The notes below the pieces were generated by a model. It was given only the letters and a program-made list of their open reading frames with translations. It was not told the DNA's origin and searched no databases. Of a DNA stretch of 64,000 nucleotides, positions 9,629 to 18,590 are shown in pieces (position 1 is the stretch's first letter; the number at the start of each line of letters is the position of its first letter). Source of the DNA: Pseudomonas sp. Z8(2022) (GTDB taxonomy: Bacteria > Pseudomonadota > Gammaproteobacteria > Pseudomonadales > Pseudomonadaceae); NCBI RefSeq assembly GCF_025837155.1, contig NZ_CP107549.1, forward strand, positions 1,984,001 to 2,048,000, read 5' to 3'. Position numbers and translations under genes: made by a program.

Positions 9629-10690
9629 CTATGCTTCAGTGGCACTCAGCGCGCTGCGATCCTGTCGCGGAGATCGACCGAAAAATGCCTTGTAAGCGCG
9701 GCTGAACGCCGCCTCGGATTCATAGCCGACCGAGAATCCCACGTCGCTGATGCGGCGGTCCTGGGTGGTCAACAAGGTTCTGGCCAGCGTGAGCCGCCAT
9801 TCGTTCTGATAGCGCAAAGGTGAGCGGCCGACGAGCGCGCTGAAGCGCTCACAGAAGCTGGAGCGTGACATGCCCGCCATTGCCGCCAGTGCATCGACGC
9901 GCCAGTTCTGCCTGGGCTGTTCATGAATGGCCCTGAGCACGCGAGCTATACGGGCGTCGGCCAGACCGCCCAGCCATCCCGAGGCGGCACCCTGTTGAAC
10001 CCAGGTCCGCAGAATGCGGATGACGGTGAGGTCGATCAGTCGCGAGATCATCAATGCACCACCTGGCTGCACGTCGTCGGCCTCCAGCAGCATGAAGTGC
10101 AGCAAGCCTTCGGACCATGGCGCGGCGTCGACCTGACGGATATGAATCAGCGAAGGGAGCGCGAACAGCATGGCCCTGAAGCTGCCTGCATCGAACCAGA
10201 AGCGGCATATGGCCAGTGTCGTTGGTTCATCCTCGGACTGGAGTTCCAAAGTGGATGCGCTGTGAGGCAACAGGACGACATCGCCGGGCTCCATCGCGAG
10301 TGCGCTCTCGTCGCCTGTGCGGATGTGCAACCGGCCGGACTGCATCAGGCAAACGTGTGCGCTGTTGCTGTCCAGTTGGAGGCACTCTCCAGCGTTCAGC
10401 ACACACGAGTACACACGATCCCCTGTCAGTCGTATCTGGGCGAGCACCTGGGAGAGCAGATCCCCGCTCGCGAGGCCTTCAGCTGTAGTTCCGGAGGAAT
10501 GATCAAGGATTTGAGCGTATCGGTCATGTAGCGCCGGCCATGCGTCGATTAACGTGTGACCGGAATCATAGAGCACCGCCAGGTTGAGCTGGAAAGTCGA
10601 GTCCCGCCCCGGCTGTCGTGATCTATGCCGATCATCCAAACAGAGGAATTGCCAAATGTTCGGAATTTCTGCCCTTGGCTGGGTACACAC
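9629..10690 (-). CDS. AraC-family transcriptional regulator with cupin domain; start uncertain
   Basis: The open frame runs for 353 codons, but its first 34 bases on this strand overlap the well-supported start of the divergent gene at 10656, and about 75 N-terminal residues resemble nothing I know. The recognisable protein begins near DLLSQVLAQIRLTGDRVYS, the start of the Cupin_6-type sensor domain, and ends in two HTH motifs with VGYESEAAFSRAYKAFFGRS. A different frame offers an ATG at 10527 reading MTDTLKSLIIPPELQ, which looks like a normal family N-terminus, so a frameshift is possible. Divergent from a small membrane protein gene, its likely target. Confidence 0.8.
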   Translation of the reverse strand: MCTQPRAEIPNIWQFLCLDDRHRSRQPGRDSTFQLNLAVLYDSGHTLIDAWPALHDRYAQILDHSSGTTAEGLASGDLLSQVLAQIRLTGDRVYSCVLNAGECLQLDSNSAHVCLMQSGRLHIRTGDESALAMEPGDVVLLPHSASTLELQSEDEPTTLAICRFWFDAGSFRAMLFALPSLIHIRQVDAAPWSEGLLHFMLLEADDVQPGGALMISRLIDLTVIRILRTWVQQGAASGWLGGLADARIARVLRAIHEQPRQNWRVDALAAMAGMSRSSFCERFSALVGRSPLRYQNEWRLTLARTLLTTQDRRISDVGFSVGYESEAAFSRAYKAFFGRSPRQDRSALSATEA

Positions 10691-11153
10691 ACTGGGTAGC
10701 CTGCCCGCTATTCCGGCAGCCGCCTACATGCTTGCACGTCACGGGCGCATCGTTCCCCGTTCCACGCCGGGCCTGATCTACCTGGTATCGATGGTGATCG
10801 GTGCTGCCTCTGTGTTCATCATCGCCAGGCAGCCCGTCAGTGCCGCTTTTGCAGCGCTGACTCTGGTGTTGCTGCTGGCCGGCTACGGGGTCGGTCGTGT
10901 GTTTGCTTTCAGGCGAGCAGGGGGGTATCTGGAAACCATCCTGCTCAGCGCAACCGTCTTCCTGCTCATGCTGCCAACCGCTTCCGAAGTGCTGCGTCGC
11001 GTGCCGGACGGACACCCGGTCGTCACGGACCCGCACGCGCCCTTGCTGATCGGTACCCAAGTCGGTCTGCTGATTGCTCTGATCATCGGGATCATTACTC
11101 AGGTTCTTTACCTGCGCAGACAAGGTGCGCAGCTGCGCCGTGTCGTCAGCTAG
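10656..11153 (+). CDS. Small integral membrane protein, unknown function
   Basis: 165 residues with about four hydrophobic helices (for example LIYLVSMVIGAASVFIIA and GLLIALIIGIITQVLYL) and a basic C-terminus. I do not recognise a characterised family; it resembles DUF2306-like and similar inner-membrane proteins only in general form. The start at 10656 is chosen because AGAGGAA lies 8 bases upstream. It is divergent from an AraC-family regulator that probably controls it. Confidence 0.75.
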   Translation: MFGISALGWVHTLGSLPAIPAAAYMLARHGRIVPRSTPGLIYLVSMVIGAASVFIIARQPVSAAFAALTLVLLLAGYGVGRVFAFRRAGGYLETILLSATVFLLMLPTASEVLRRVPDGHPVVTDPHAPLLIGTQVGLLIALIIGIITQVLYLRRQGAQLRRVVS

Positions 11154-11463
11154 CGGTCCAGCTGCCGGCTCGGTTTCTGCCTCGTATTCACTCTTCCCGG
11201 AGTCGGATGCATCGGCTTCGGGAGATTGCTGATGCGACGCACAATGATCAGCGAGCTCGGCAGTGTCGAGCAGGCAGCCGAAGGCATGGGGCGAAACAAG
11301 TCATATGAATATTCCTAAACAATATTTAAATTGGTTTTCTTATATCTATAAAGTTCGCTCCATGCGTACCTGCCGACCAATCGGCGCGCCGCACTGAATA
11401 CATGGCCGAATCCCGGCCGGTCAAAGTGATGCGCCGATTGGCGCCCCTTGCATGGAGTTTTCT
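11154..11463. other. Intergenic region upstream of the dioxygenase/ABC operon
   Basis: About 310 bases without a supported gene. The first half is ordinary GC-rich sequence with a 28-codon frame at 11232 (MRRTMISELGSVEQAAEGMG...) that has no ribosome-binding site and is not called. From 11305 to 11350 the sequence turns AT-rich (TATGAATATTCCTAAACAATATTTAAATTGG), probably the promoter of the following sulfur-type operon. Confidence 0.4.
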
Positions 11464-12354
11464 ATGTCGGCAGCAGCTCATTCCATCCCCTCGGCGTCGG
11501 CGCAGTCGTTTGAAGTTCGCTCGTTCGACGCCCCGGTGGGTGCCGAGATCATCGGTCTGGATCTGACCCGGCCGCTCAGCGATGAAGAGTTTGCCCGCGT
11601 CCATCGTGCCCATCTCGATCATGCATTGCTGGTGTTCCGTGACCAGCGCATCACCCCTGAACAGCAGATCGCCTTCAGTCGCCGTTTCGGCCCGTTGCAG
11701 ATTCACGTGCTCAAGCAGTTCCTGCTCGCCGATCACCCGGAAATCTTCATCATCTCCAACATCGTCGAGAACGGTCAGCCCATCGGTCTGGGTGATGCCG
11801 GCAAGTTCTGGCACTCGGATCTGTCCTACAAGGAGTTCCCCAGCCTCGGCTCCATGCTGCTGGCGCAGGAGCTGCCGGAAGAGGGCGGCGATACCCTGTT
11901 TGCCAGTCAGCAGCTGGCTTATGAAACCCTGCCGGCCGAGCTGCGCCAGGCCATCGAGGGCAAGCGTGCCGCGCATTCCTACACGGCGCGTTACGCCGAT
12001 GAGGTGTTCGCCGGCATTCGCCGCCCGACGCTGACCGAGGCGCAACTGGCCGAGGTCAAGGCCGTAGTCCATCCGGTGGTGCGTACCCATCCGGAAACCG
12101 GACGCAAGGGACTGTTCGTCAACGAGAACTTCACCACCCACATTCTCGACATTCCCGAGGACGAGAGCCGGCAGATTCTCGCCGAGCTGTTTGCCCACAG
12201 CGCCAGGCCCGAATTCATCTACCGTCACCAGTGGCGGCCGCACGACATGGTGTTCTGGGACAACCGCGCGCTGATCCACCTGGCCACCGGTTGCCCGAGC
12301 CACCTGCGCCGGCGCATGCACCGCACGACGATTCAGGGCGACGTGCCGTTCTGA
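11464..12354 (+). CDS. TauD/TfdA-family Fe(II)/2-oxoglutarate dioxygenase
   Basis: 296 residues from the ATG at 11464, which has GGAG 5-6 bases upstream; the ATG at 11452 lacks one. The facial iron triad is visible: HSD in AGKFWHSDLSYKEFPSLGS and the distal His in WDNRALIHLATG. The 2-oxoglutarate-binding Arg is in LRRRMHRTTIQGD. The family hydroxylates the carbon beside a sulfonate or sulfate-ester oxygen (TauD, AtsK), releasing sulfite or sulfate, but other members act on herbicides and amino compounds. It heads an operon with a SsuABC/TauABC-type importer, so an imported organosulfur substrate is the likely target. It is clearly distinct from the tauD gene at 27632. Confidence 0.9.
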   Translation: MSAAAHSIPSASAQSFEVRSFDAPVGAEIIGLDLTRPLSDEEFARVHRAHLDHALLVFRDQRITPEQQIAFSRRFGPLQIHVLKQFLLADHPEIFIISNIVENGQPIGLGDAGKFWHSDLSYKEFPSLGSMLLAQELPEEGGDTLFASQQLAYETLPAELRQAIEGKRAAHSYTARYADEVFAGIRRPTLTEAQLAEVKAVVHPVVRTHPETGRKGLFVNENFTTHILDIPEDESRQILAELFAHSARPEFIYRHQWRPHDMVFWDNRALIHLATGCPSHLRRRMHRTTIQGDVPF

Positions 12355-12410
12355 TCCGCCGCATCGCGTTCATGCCCCTTTTCCTGCTCTAGTCCGAATG
12401 GAGTCACACC

Positions 12411-13454
12411 ATGTCTCTAGGCAAACGCTTTACCTTCGTTCCGCGTTTTGGCCGGCTGCCCGAGGCCATCGGTCTTTCCCTGGGCCTGCTGGCGAGCTCG
12501 CTGGCGGTGCCTCAGGCGGCGCACGCCGAGGGGCAGATTCGCATCGCCGAGCAGTTCGGCATCGTCTACCTGCTGCTCAACGTGGTGCGTGACCAGCAGT
12601 TGATCGAGAAGCACGGCAAGGCCGAGGGGCTGGACATCAAGGTCGACTGGCAGCAGCTCTCCGGAGGCTCGGCGGTGAACGATGCGCTGCTGTCCGGCGC
12701 CATCGATATCGCCGGTGCCGGCATCGGCCCGCTGCTCACCGTCTGGGATCGCACCCAGGGCAGGCAGAACGTCAAGGGCGTGGCTTCGCTGGGCAACTTC
12801 CCGTACTACCTGCTGAGCAATGATCCCAAGGTCAAGACCATTGCCGACTTCACCGACAAGGATCGCATCGCCGTGCCGGCGGTGGGCGTATCGGTGCAGT
12901 CGCGCTTCCTGCAGTACGCCGCCGCCAGGCAGTGGGGCGACAACGAGTTCAACCGTCTCGACAAGTACACCGTGGCGCTGCCGCACCCGGACGCCACCGC
13001 CTCGCTGTTGTCTGGCGGCACCGAGCTGAGCGGACATTTCTCCAACCCGCCGTTCCAGAACCAGGCGCTGGAGAATCCCGATGTGCACGTGGTGCTCGAC
13101 ACTTACGAGCTGCTCGGGCCGAACTCGCCGACCGTGCTCTATGCCACCGAGAAGTTCCGCAACGACAACCCCAGGACCTACAAGGCTTTCGTCGCTGCGC
13201 TGGCCGAGGCCGCCCGATTCGCCCAGAACGACAAGGGCGCGGCTGCCGACACCTACATCCGCGTGACCGGCGCCAAGATCAGCCGTGAAGCGCTGCTGAA
13301 GATCATCGACAACGAGCGCTTCCAGTTCAGTGTCACTCCCACCAATACCTACCAGCTGGCCGAATTCCTCCATCGCGTTGGTGCGATCAAGAGCAAGCCG
13401 GCCTCCTGGCAGGACTACTTCTTCGAAGACGCCGCCATCGGCCAAGGAAGTTGA
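12411..13454 (+). CDS. ABC transporter substrate-binding protein, SsuA/TauA/NMT1-like (copy 1)
   Basis: 347 residues with an N-terminal signal peptide ending near PQAAHAEGQI. The mature part has the two-lobed NitT/TauT-type fold: RIAEQFGIVYLLLNVVRDQQ at the start, then GAIDIAGAGIGPLLTVWDRT, where family members line the ligand cleft. It delivers a small anion, probably an organosulfur compound, to the permease encoded two genes downstream. A close paralogue sits at 15414 on the other side of the same ATPase and permease genes. Confidence 0.9.
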   Translation: MSLGKRFTFVPRFGRLPEAIGLSLGLLASSLAVPQAAHAEGQIRIAEQFGIVYLLLNVVRDQQLIEKHGKAEGLDIKVDWQQLSGGSAVNDALLSGAIDIAGAGIGPLLTVWDRTQGRQNVKGVASLGNFPYYLLSNDPKVKTIADFTDKDRIAVPAVGVSVQSRFLQYAAARQWGDNEFNRLDKYTVALPHPDATASLLSGGTELSGHFSNPPFQNQALENPDVHVVLDTYELLGPNSPTVLYATEKFRNDNPRTYKAFVAALAEAARFAQNDKGAAADTYIRVTGAKISREALLKIIDNERFQFSVTPTNTYQLAEFLHRVGAIKSKPASWQDYFFEDAAIGQGS

Positions 13455-13458
13455 TTTC

Positions 13459-14328
13459 ATGAATGTCGCTCTGCAAGGCCACACGGTCAGCACGCACCCC
13501 ACCGGCACCTTCGACACCCTGCTCGAGGTGGAGAAGGTCAGCCTTGAATACCGCACCCCGCAGCGCGTAGTGCGCGCCACCCACGAAGTCAGCTTCGAGG
13601 TGGATCGCTCTGATCGTTTCGTGCTGCTTGGCCCTTCGGGGTGTGGCAAATCCACGCTGCTCAAGGCCGTGGCCGGCTTTATCGAGCCGATAGGCGGCAG
13701 CATTCGCCTCGATGGCGCCGAGGTACGCGAGCCCGGGCCGGATCGCATCGTGGTGTTCCAGGAGTTCGACCAGCTGCCACCCTGGAAAACGGTCAAACAG
13801 AACGTCATGTTCCCGCTGCTGGCTTCGCGCACCCTGGGGCGCCGCGAGGCCGAGGAGCGTGCGCTGCACTACCTGGAAAAGGTCGGCCTGGCGGCTTTTG
13901 CCGACGCCTATCCGCACACATTGTCCGGCGGCATGAAGGCGCGTGTGGCGATTGCCCGTGCGCTGGCCATGCAGCCGAAGATCCTGTTGATGGACGAGCC
14001 CTTTGCCGCGCTCGACGCACTGACCCGCCGCAAGATGCAGGAAGAGCTGCTGGAGCTGTGGGAGGAAGTGCGCTTCACCCTGCTGTTCGTCACCCACTCC
14101 ATCGAGGAGGCGCTGATCGTCGGCAACCGCATCCTGCTGCTGTCGCCACACCCGGGGCGGGTAAGGGCGGAGGTGGGCAGCCACCAGTTCGACCTGCACA
14201 GTCTGGGCGGCTCGGCGTTCCAGCAGACCGCACAGCGCATCCATCGTCTGTTGTTCGACGAGGACAGCGAGGAGGGCGCACGCGCCGCTGCCGAGCTGGG
14301 TTTCCATGACATCCGTATCGCCTACTGA
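13459..14328 (+). CDS. ABC transporter ATP-binding protein, SsuB/TauB-like
   Basis: 289 residues from the ATG at 13459, with AAGGAAG upstream; a longer in-frame extension overlaps the preceding gene and is unlikely. Walker A is GPSGCGKST at residues 58-66, the Q-loop lies in VVFQEFDQLPPWKTV, the ABC signature is LSGGMKARVAIARAL and Walker B is ILLMDEPFAALDA. The switch histidine is in FVTHSIEEAL. The NitT/TauT import family is recognisable from the DQLPPWKTVKQNV segment. It energises import through the permease at 14342. Confidence 0.92.
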   Translation: MNVALQGHTVSTHPTGTFDTLLEVEKVSLEYRTPQRVVRATHEVSFEVDRSDRFVLLGPSGCGKSTLLKAVAGFIEPIGGSIRLDGAEVREPGPDRIVVFQEFDQLPPWKTVKQNVMFPLLASRTLGRREAEERALHYLEKVGLAAFADAYPHTLSGGMKARVAIARALAMQPKILLMDEPFAALDALTRRKMQEELLELWEEVRFTLLFVTHSIEEALIVGNRILLLSPHPGRVRAEVGSHQFDLHSLGGSAFQQTAQRIHRLLFDEDSEEGARAAAELGFHDIRIAY

Positions 14329-14341
14329 GGAGAGTGCAACC

Positions 14342-15208
14342 ATGAGTCTTTCCCCCGCACGGCGTGAGGAATACGAAATACCGCTGCAACCGCTGCCGGA
14401 TCTCAAGCTGGAGCGCGAACTGCCATTGCTGCAACGCCTGTGGCAACAGGGCTGGCTGCGCAAGACGCTGATCCTGCTGGCCCTGGCACTGATCTGGGAA
14501 CTGGCGGCACGTTACCAGGGCAACGACCTGCTGCTGCCCAGCTTCCTGCAGACGGCCAGCGCCTTCTTCGAGGGCATTGGTAGTGGCGAATTGCTGGAGA
14601 AGATGGCGATCTCGCTGTCGGTGCTGGTCAAGGGCTATCTGCTCGGCATCGGCCTGGCCTTTGCACTGACCAGCCTGGCGGTGTCGACCCAGCTGGGGCG
14701 CGACCTGCTGTCGACCCTGACCTCGATGTTCAACCCGCTGCCGGCCATCGCGCTGCTGCCGCTGTCACTACTGTGGTTCGGTCTTGGCGAGAACAGCCTG
14801 ATCTTCGTGCTGGTGCACTCGGTGCTCTGGGCGCTGGCGCTCAATACCTACGCCGGTTTTCTCGGAGTCTCGGAAACCCAGCGCATGGCCGGGCGCAACT
14901 ATGGTCTCAAGGGCCTGCGCTTCGTGCTGTTCATCCTGATCCCCGCGGCGCTGCCGTCGATCCTTTCAGGCCTGAAGATCGGCTGGGCCTTCGCCTGGCG
15001 CACGCTGATCGCCGCCGAGCTGGTGTTCGGCGCCTCCAGCGGCAAGGGCGGCCTGGGCTGGTACATCTTCCAGAACCGCAACGAGCTGTACACCGACAAG
15101 GTTTTCGCCGGGCTTGCTGCGGTGATCCTTATCGGCCTGCTGGTGGAAAACCTGGTGTTCGCCACGATCGAGCGGGTCACCGTCAAGCGCTGGGGGATGC
15201 AGCGCTGA
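14342..15208 (+). CDS. ABC transporter permease, SsuC/TauC-like
   Basis: 288 residues with six hydrophobic segments. The cytoplasmic EAA-type coupling loop is recognisable in RMAGRNYGLKGLRFVLFILI, followed by PAALPSILSGLKIGWAFAWR, typical of the SsuC/TauC group. The start at 14342 has GAGGAGA upstream; the 12 extra codons before it overlap the ATPase gene end. It forms the membrane channel of the importer encoded by the flanking genes. Confidence 0.92.
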   Translation: MSLSPARREEYEIPLQPLPDLKLERELPLLQRLWQQGWLRKTLILLALALIWELAARYQGNDLLLPSFLQTASAFFEGIGSGELLEKMAISLSVLVKGYLLGIGLAFALTSLAVSTQLGRDLLSTLTSMFNPLPAIALLPLSLLWFGLGENSLIFVLVHSVLWALALNTYAGFLGVSETQRMAGRNYGLKGLRFVLFILIPAALPSILSGLKIGWAFAWRTLIAAELVFGASSGKGGLGWYIFQNRNELYTDKVFAGLAAVILIGLLVENLVFATIERVTVKRWGMQR

Positions 15209-15250
15209 GTCCAGCAGCGCAAGCCGTAGCCCACAAGCGACGTGCCACCA

Positions 15251-15310
15251 ACAGGAGCGGCTTTAGCCGCGGCAGGTAGACGAAAGCTCGCGGCTGAAGC
15301 CGCTCCTACA
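15251..15310. repeat. REP-like inverted repeat doublet
   Basis: AGGAGCGGCTTTAGCCGCG and, inverted, CGCGGCTGAAGCCGCTCCT lie about 20 bases apart between the permease and the second binding-protein gene. This is the familiar Pseudomonas REP core in a head-to-head doublet (REPIN-like). It can fold into a large hairpin and could attenuate or stabilise the operon mRNA. Such doublets are mobilised in trans by RAYT transposases; none is in this window. Confidence 0.8.
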
Positions 15311-15413
15311 GGGTGATCCCTGCCGCCACGCACGACGCGAGCCAGCATTGGCTTCGAAGCACAACTGACACTTAACCGCCTGGCCAGCCAAGGCCAGGCA
15401 CACAGGAGAAACC

Positions 15414-16418
15414 ATGAAAAAATCCCGCATCGCCACCGCGCTGGGCCTGCTCGGTGCATTGGCACTGCCGCTGTCCGCCCAGGCCGAAGGCAAGATCAGC
15501 ATCGCCCAGCAGTTCGGCATCGGCTATCTGCTGCTGCATGTGGTCAAGGATCAGCAACTGATCGAGAAGCACGCCAAGGCTCAGGGGCTGGATGAGATCG
15601 ACGTCGAGTGGCGCACCATTTCCGGTGCCACCGCAATGAACGAGGCGCTGCTGGCCGGCGCCATCGACGTGGTTTCGGCCGGTGTGCCGCCGATGCTCAC
15701 CGTATGGGATCGCAGCTACGGCCGGCAGAACGTCAAGGCGGTATCGGCCCTGGGCTCGCTGCCCGGCTACGTGCTAAGCAACCGTGACGACGTGAAGTCG
15801 CTGGACGATCTGAGCGAGAAGGATCGCCTAGCGGTGCCGGCTGCCGGGGTCGGATTCCAGTCGCGCACCCTGCAGATCGAGGCGGCCAAGCGCTATGGCA
15901 AGGACGATTTCCAGCGCTTCGACGCCATCTCCATCAGCCTGCCGCACCCCGATGCCACGGCAGCGCTGATCAAGGGCGGTTCGGAAATCACTGCGCACTT
16001 CTCCAGCCCGCCGTTCCAGTACCAGGCGCTGGAAAATCCCAATGTGCACAAGCTGATCAGCAGCTACGACATTCTTGGCGGCCAGGCAACCTTCAACGTG
16101 CTCTATGCGACCGAGAAGTTCCACGACGAAAACCCGAAGACCTACAAGGCCTTCTATGACGCCCTGGTGGAGGCCGAACAGATCATCAAGGCGGACAAGG
16201 CCGCGGCTGCCGAGATCTACATCCGCGTGGAGAACTCCAAGCTGCCCTTGGAGTTCGTGAAGAAGATCATCGAAGACCCGGAAAACGACTTCACCGTATC
16301 GCCGCAGCGCACCTTCATCTATGCCGAGAAGCTGCATGAGCTGGGCGTGTTGAAGAACAAGGCCGCGTCGTGGAAGGATTACTTTTTCGAAGAGGCCCAG
16401 GCCAATCCGGGTAGCTGA
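15414..16418 (+). CDS. ABC transporter substrate-binding protein, SsuA/TauA/NMT1-like (copy 2)
   Basis: 334 residues with a signal peptide ending at LSAQAEGKI. By eye it aligns end to end with the protein at 12411 at roughly half identical positions (both have AQQFGIGY/AEQFGIVY, DQQLIEKH, GQ/GRQNVK and the C-terminal SWxDYFFE). It has a good ribosome-binding site (CAGGAGAA) and lies 205 bases after the permease gene, separated by a REP doublet, so its expression may be partly uncoupled. It probably feeds the same permease with a related ligand. Confidence 0.9.
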   Translation: MKKSRIATALGLLGALALPLSAQAEGKISIAQQFGIGYLLLHVVKDQQLIEKHAKAQGLDEIDVEWRTISGATAMNEALLAGAIDVVSAGVPPMLTVWDRSYGRQNVKAVSALGSLPGYVLSNRDDVKSLDDLSEKDRLAVPAAGVGFQSRTLQIEAAKRYGKDDFQRFDAISISLPHPDATAALIKGGSEITAHFSSPPFQYQALENPNVHKLISSYDILGGQATFNVLYATEKFHDENPKTYKAFYDALVEAEQIIKADKAAAAEIYIRVENSKLPLEFVKKIIEDPENDFTVSPQRTFIYAEKLHELGVLKNKAASWKDYFFEEAQANPGS

Positions 16419-16425
16419 TCGCCTC

Positions 16426-16453
16426 TGCGGCCAGCCTCAAATGCGTGGCCGCA
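16426..16453. terminator. Hairpin between convergent genes
   Basis: TGCGGCCA and TGGCCGCA form a perfect 8-base inverted repeat around the stop codon of the patatin gene, just after the binding-protein gene. There is no clear T-run on either side, so it is only a candidate bidirectional terminator. Confidence 0.35.
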
Positions 16454-18344
16454 GCTTCAGTTCGGGAGTGGGCTTGGGCGCATTCCCGGCCGGGTGGTGG
16501 TCGGGGTGCTGCTCGATCATCTGGGCGATTGCCCTCAGCTGATCGAGCATGGCCCTGGCCAGCCCGGCCTGAGTGCGGTACAGGCCGCTGTCCGGGTCCT
16601 GCGCCAGGTCGTTGAGTCCCCGTAAGGGGTAGCTGTAGCGCTTGGCCTCCGGGGTGAAGAAGCGCTGGTAGTCGTGCGCGGTACCGTGCAGTTCGCGGCA
16701 GGCGCGCTCCAGGCTTTGCAGTTGTTCGGCAACACTGGCCAACTGCAGGCGCAGGCGGATGATCTGATGGTTCTCCCAGTTCATCGGCGAGGCTTTGGCG
16801 CCGGGCTGCCAGCAAGCCGGATCACCAAAGCGCAGCACGAACTGCTGGCCGGCTTCGCGTCCATAACGGGTCAGGCGAGCGATGCGCTCGGGCGGCATGG
16901 TCAGGTTGAGGCCGCCTTCCTCGCGGGTCAGCTGAATCAGGCCGATGCGGTCGCGAAAGCCTGGCATCAGCGACAGGGTTTCGTGGTTCCAGTCCTTGGC
17001 CACGTTGCTGAGCTGGGCCAGAAAACCACGCAGCGCCGGCAGGCCGTTTTGCGGAAAACGCCGCCAGTAGGCGAGCCGCGCATCGCCGTTGTTGCGCGGG
17101 AAGCGCACGCGCTGCTCATCCGCGCCGTCGGTCGGTCCCAGGTCCAGGCCAAAGGTGGGGCGCCGGGGCAGGGCGGCATCGAAGAAGTGAATGGGAAAGT
17201 TGGAGCTGATGCCGCCATCGGTGAACCAGCAGCGCTCCAGTTTCCTCTCGTTCCTGCGGTAATCCACGGCGTGCAGCGGCACGGCGCTGAGCAGCAGCGG
17301 AAAACTCAGGCTCATGCGCACCGCGACGATCACCGGCAGATCGTCGGGCAAGGGCAAACGCAGGTAGCCGTCATTACGTTCATCGCAACCGGGGCGCTGG
17401 CGTGCGCGCATCCAGGCCACTACGCGGCGCGGGAACAGGCGGGCAAACTCTTCCTCGCGAAAATGGAACTGGTTGTTCTCACGTACCTGATCGTCATCGC
17501 GAAATGGCAGGCGAAACGGCCGCGCCATGCTCAGGCAGGTGGTCATCACCTGCAGATCGATGCCGTGCGCGCGCAGATCGCCGAAGGTCAGCGGCCGCTC
17601 GCATTCGATGGCCTCCGGATGCAGCGCACAGAACGCCTGCTGCCCGCTGAGACGATCGAAGTAGTGGGTCAGCCAATTGGTCAGGGCTTCATCCGGCGCC
17701 TTGTCATCGGCGTCGGACAAACCGCTGCACAGGCCGAAGCCATTCTGCGGCAGTTGCCGCAGCGCGGGCAGCAGCACACGCAAGGCTGCGGCAAAAACGC
17801 CGCCAAGCGCCGCAAATGACAACACCCAGAACCACACCAGCAGGCTGCTGCCGGCGATGGCGCTGGCCCACAAAGGCCCACCCGCCACCAGTGCGCCGAT
17901 CAGCGCAGCGAACTTGTGTCGCGTCAGCATCACCTTGAGGGGCGCCAGCAGTTGCGCGCGCGGCCCCTTGCCCTTGGCTTCGAGGGCGGCGATGAAGGTG
18001 TCGAACAGTGTTCGCAGTGCGGGAACGGGTTTGAACAAGGCCAGCAGTTTGGTGCCATGTCCCTCCGCTGCTGGGGTACAGAGATGTTCGGGCAAGCGCT
18101 CGATTTCGGCGAAGCCGTCCGGGTCGCTGCTCAATTGCCCGCTCTGGAAGCGCTGGCGACCGAGTTCGGCGGCGGCTGCTGCCGCGGCGGCGATGGCACC
18201 GGCACTGGTGCCGCCGATGCTGCGCAGGCGAAAAGCCCTGGCGATCTCGGTAATGGCCAGCGGATAGACGATGCCGCTGGTGATACCGCCCTTCATGATC
18301 AGGTCGCATTCCCTGGCGAACACCGCTTGGCGCGAATCGTTCAT
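16437..18344 (-). CDS. Patatin-like phospholipase family protein with membrane segments
   Basis: 635 residues, longer than a bare patatin domain. The nucleophile elbow is GGTSAGAIAAAAA (G-T-S-A-G) near residue 45, preceded by an oxyanion-type glycine stretch in MKGGITSGIVYPLAI. The catalytic aspartate is in DGGISSNFPIHFFDA in the C-terminal half. Between them, about residues 145-195, two hydrophobic helices (FAALIGALVAGGPLWASAIA and LVWFWVLSFAALGGVFAAAL) would anchor the protein in a membrane. Family members hydrolyse phospholipids or other acyl esters. AGGAG 6-7 bases before the ATG supports the start. It is convergent with the preceding operon; function is otherwise unknown. Confidence 0.88.
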   Translation of the reverse strand: MNDSRQAVFARECDLIMKGGITSGIVYPLAITEIARAFRLRSIGGTSAGAIAAAAAAAAELGRQRFQSGQLSSDPDGFAEIERLPEHLCTPAAEGHGTKLLALFKPVPALRTLFDTFIAALEAKGKGPRAQLLAPLKVMLTRHKFAALIGALVAGGPLWASAIAGSSLLVWFWVLSFAALGGVFAAALRVLLPALRQLPQNGFGLCSGLSDADDKAPDEALTNWLTHYFDRLSGQQAFCALHPEAIECERPLTFGDLRAHGIDLQVMTTCLSMARPFRLPFRDDDQVRENNQFHFREEEFARLFPRRVVAWMRARQRPGCDERNDGYLRLPLPDDLPVIVAVRMSLSFPLLLSAVPLHAVDYRRNERKLERCWFTDGGISSNFPIHFFDAALPRRPTFGLDLGPTDGADEQRVRFPRNNGDARLAYWRRFPQNGLPALRGFLAQLSNVAKDWNHETLSLMPGFRDRIGLIQLTREEGGLNLTMPPERIARLTRYGREAGQQFVLRFGDPACWQPGAKASPMNWENHQIIRLRLQLASVAEQLQSLERACRELHGTAHDYQRFFTPEAKRYSYPLRGLNDLAQDPDSGLYRTQAGLARAMLDQLRAIAQMIEQHPDHHPAGNAPKPTPELKLRPRI

Positions 18345-18590
18345 CTACTGCTCCTTGTCGTCATGCCGAACGCGGGCGCTGGCATGATAACTCGGCTTTG
18401 GCGGCTATATGCCAGTATTGCGAGCGAGCGCTGGCGCCGAAACCGCATCGCACCGGGGCATCGATTGTATTGAGGGAGTCAGCGTTTAGAAGTAGTCGCC
18501 ACAGGCTAAGGATGGTGGTGTGGTAGTGGAAGCGCTGGACGATCTTGTTCTCAATGGCAAATTGCCTTCCCTGGCGCCACTAGCGTTATA

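Noticed and set aside
11232..11318. 28-codon frame MRRTMISELGSVEQAAEGMG...
   Set aside because: No ribosome-binding site, no homology that I recognise and too short; possibly a worn-out remnant of an HTH gene but not supported.
15251..15310. Possible small RNA gene
   Set aside because: The hairpin is fully explained by the REP doublet.
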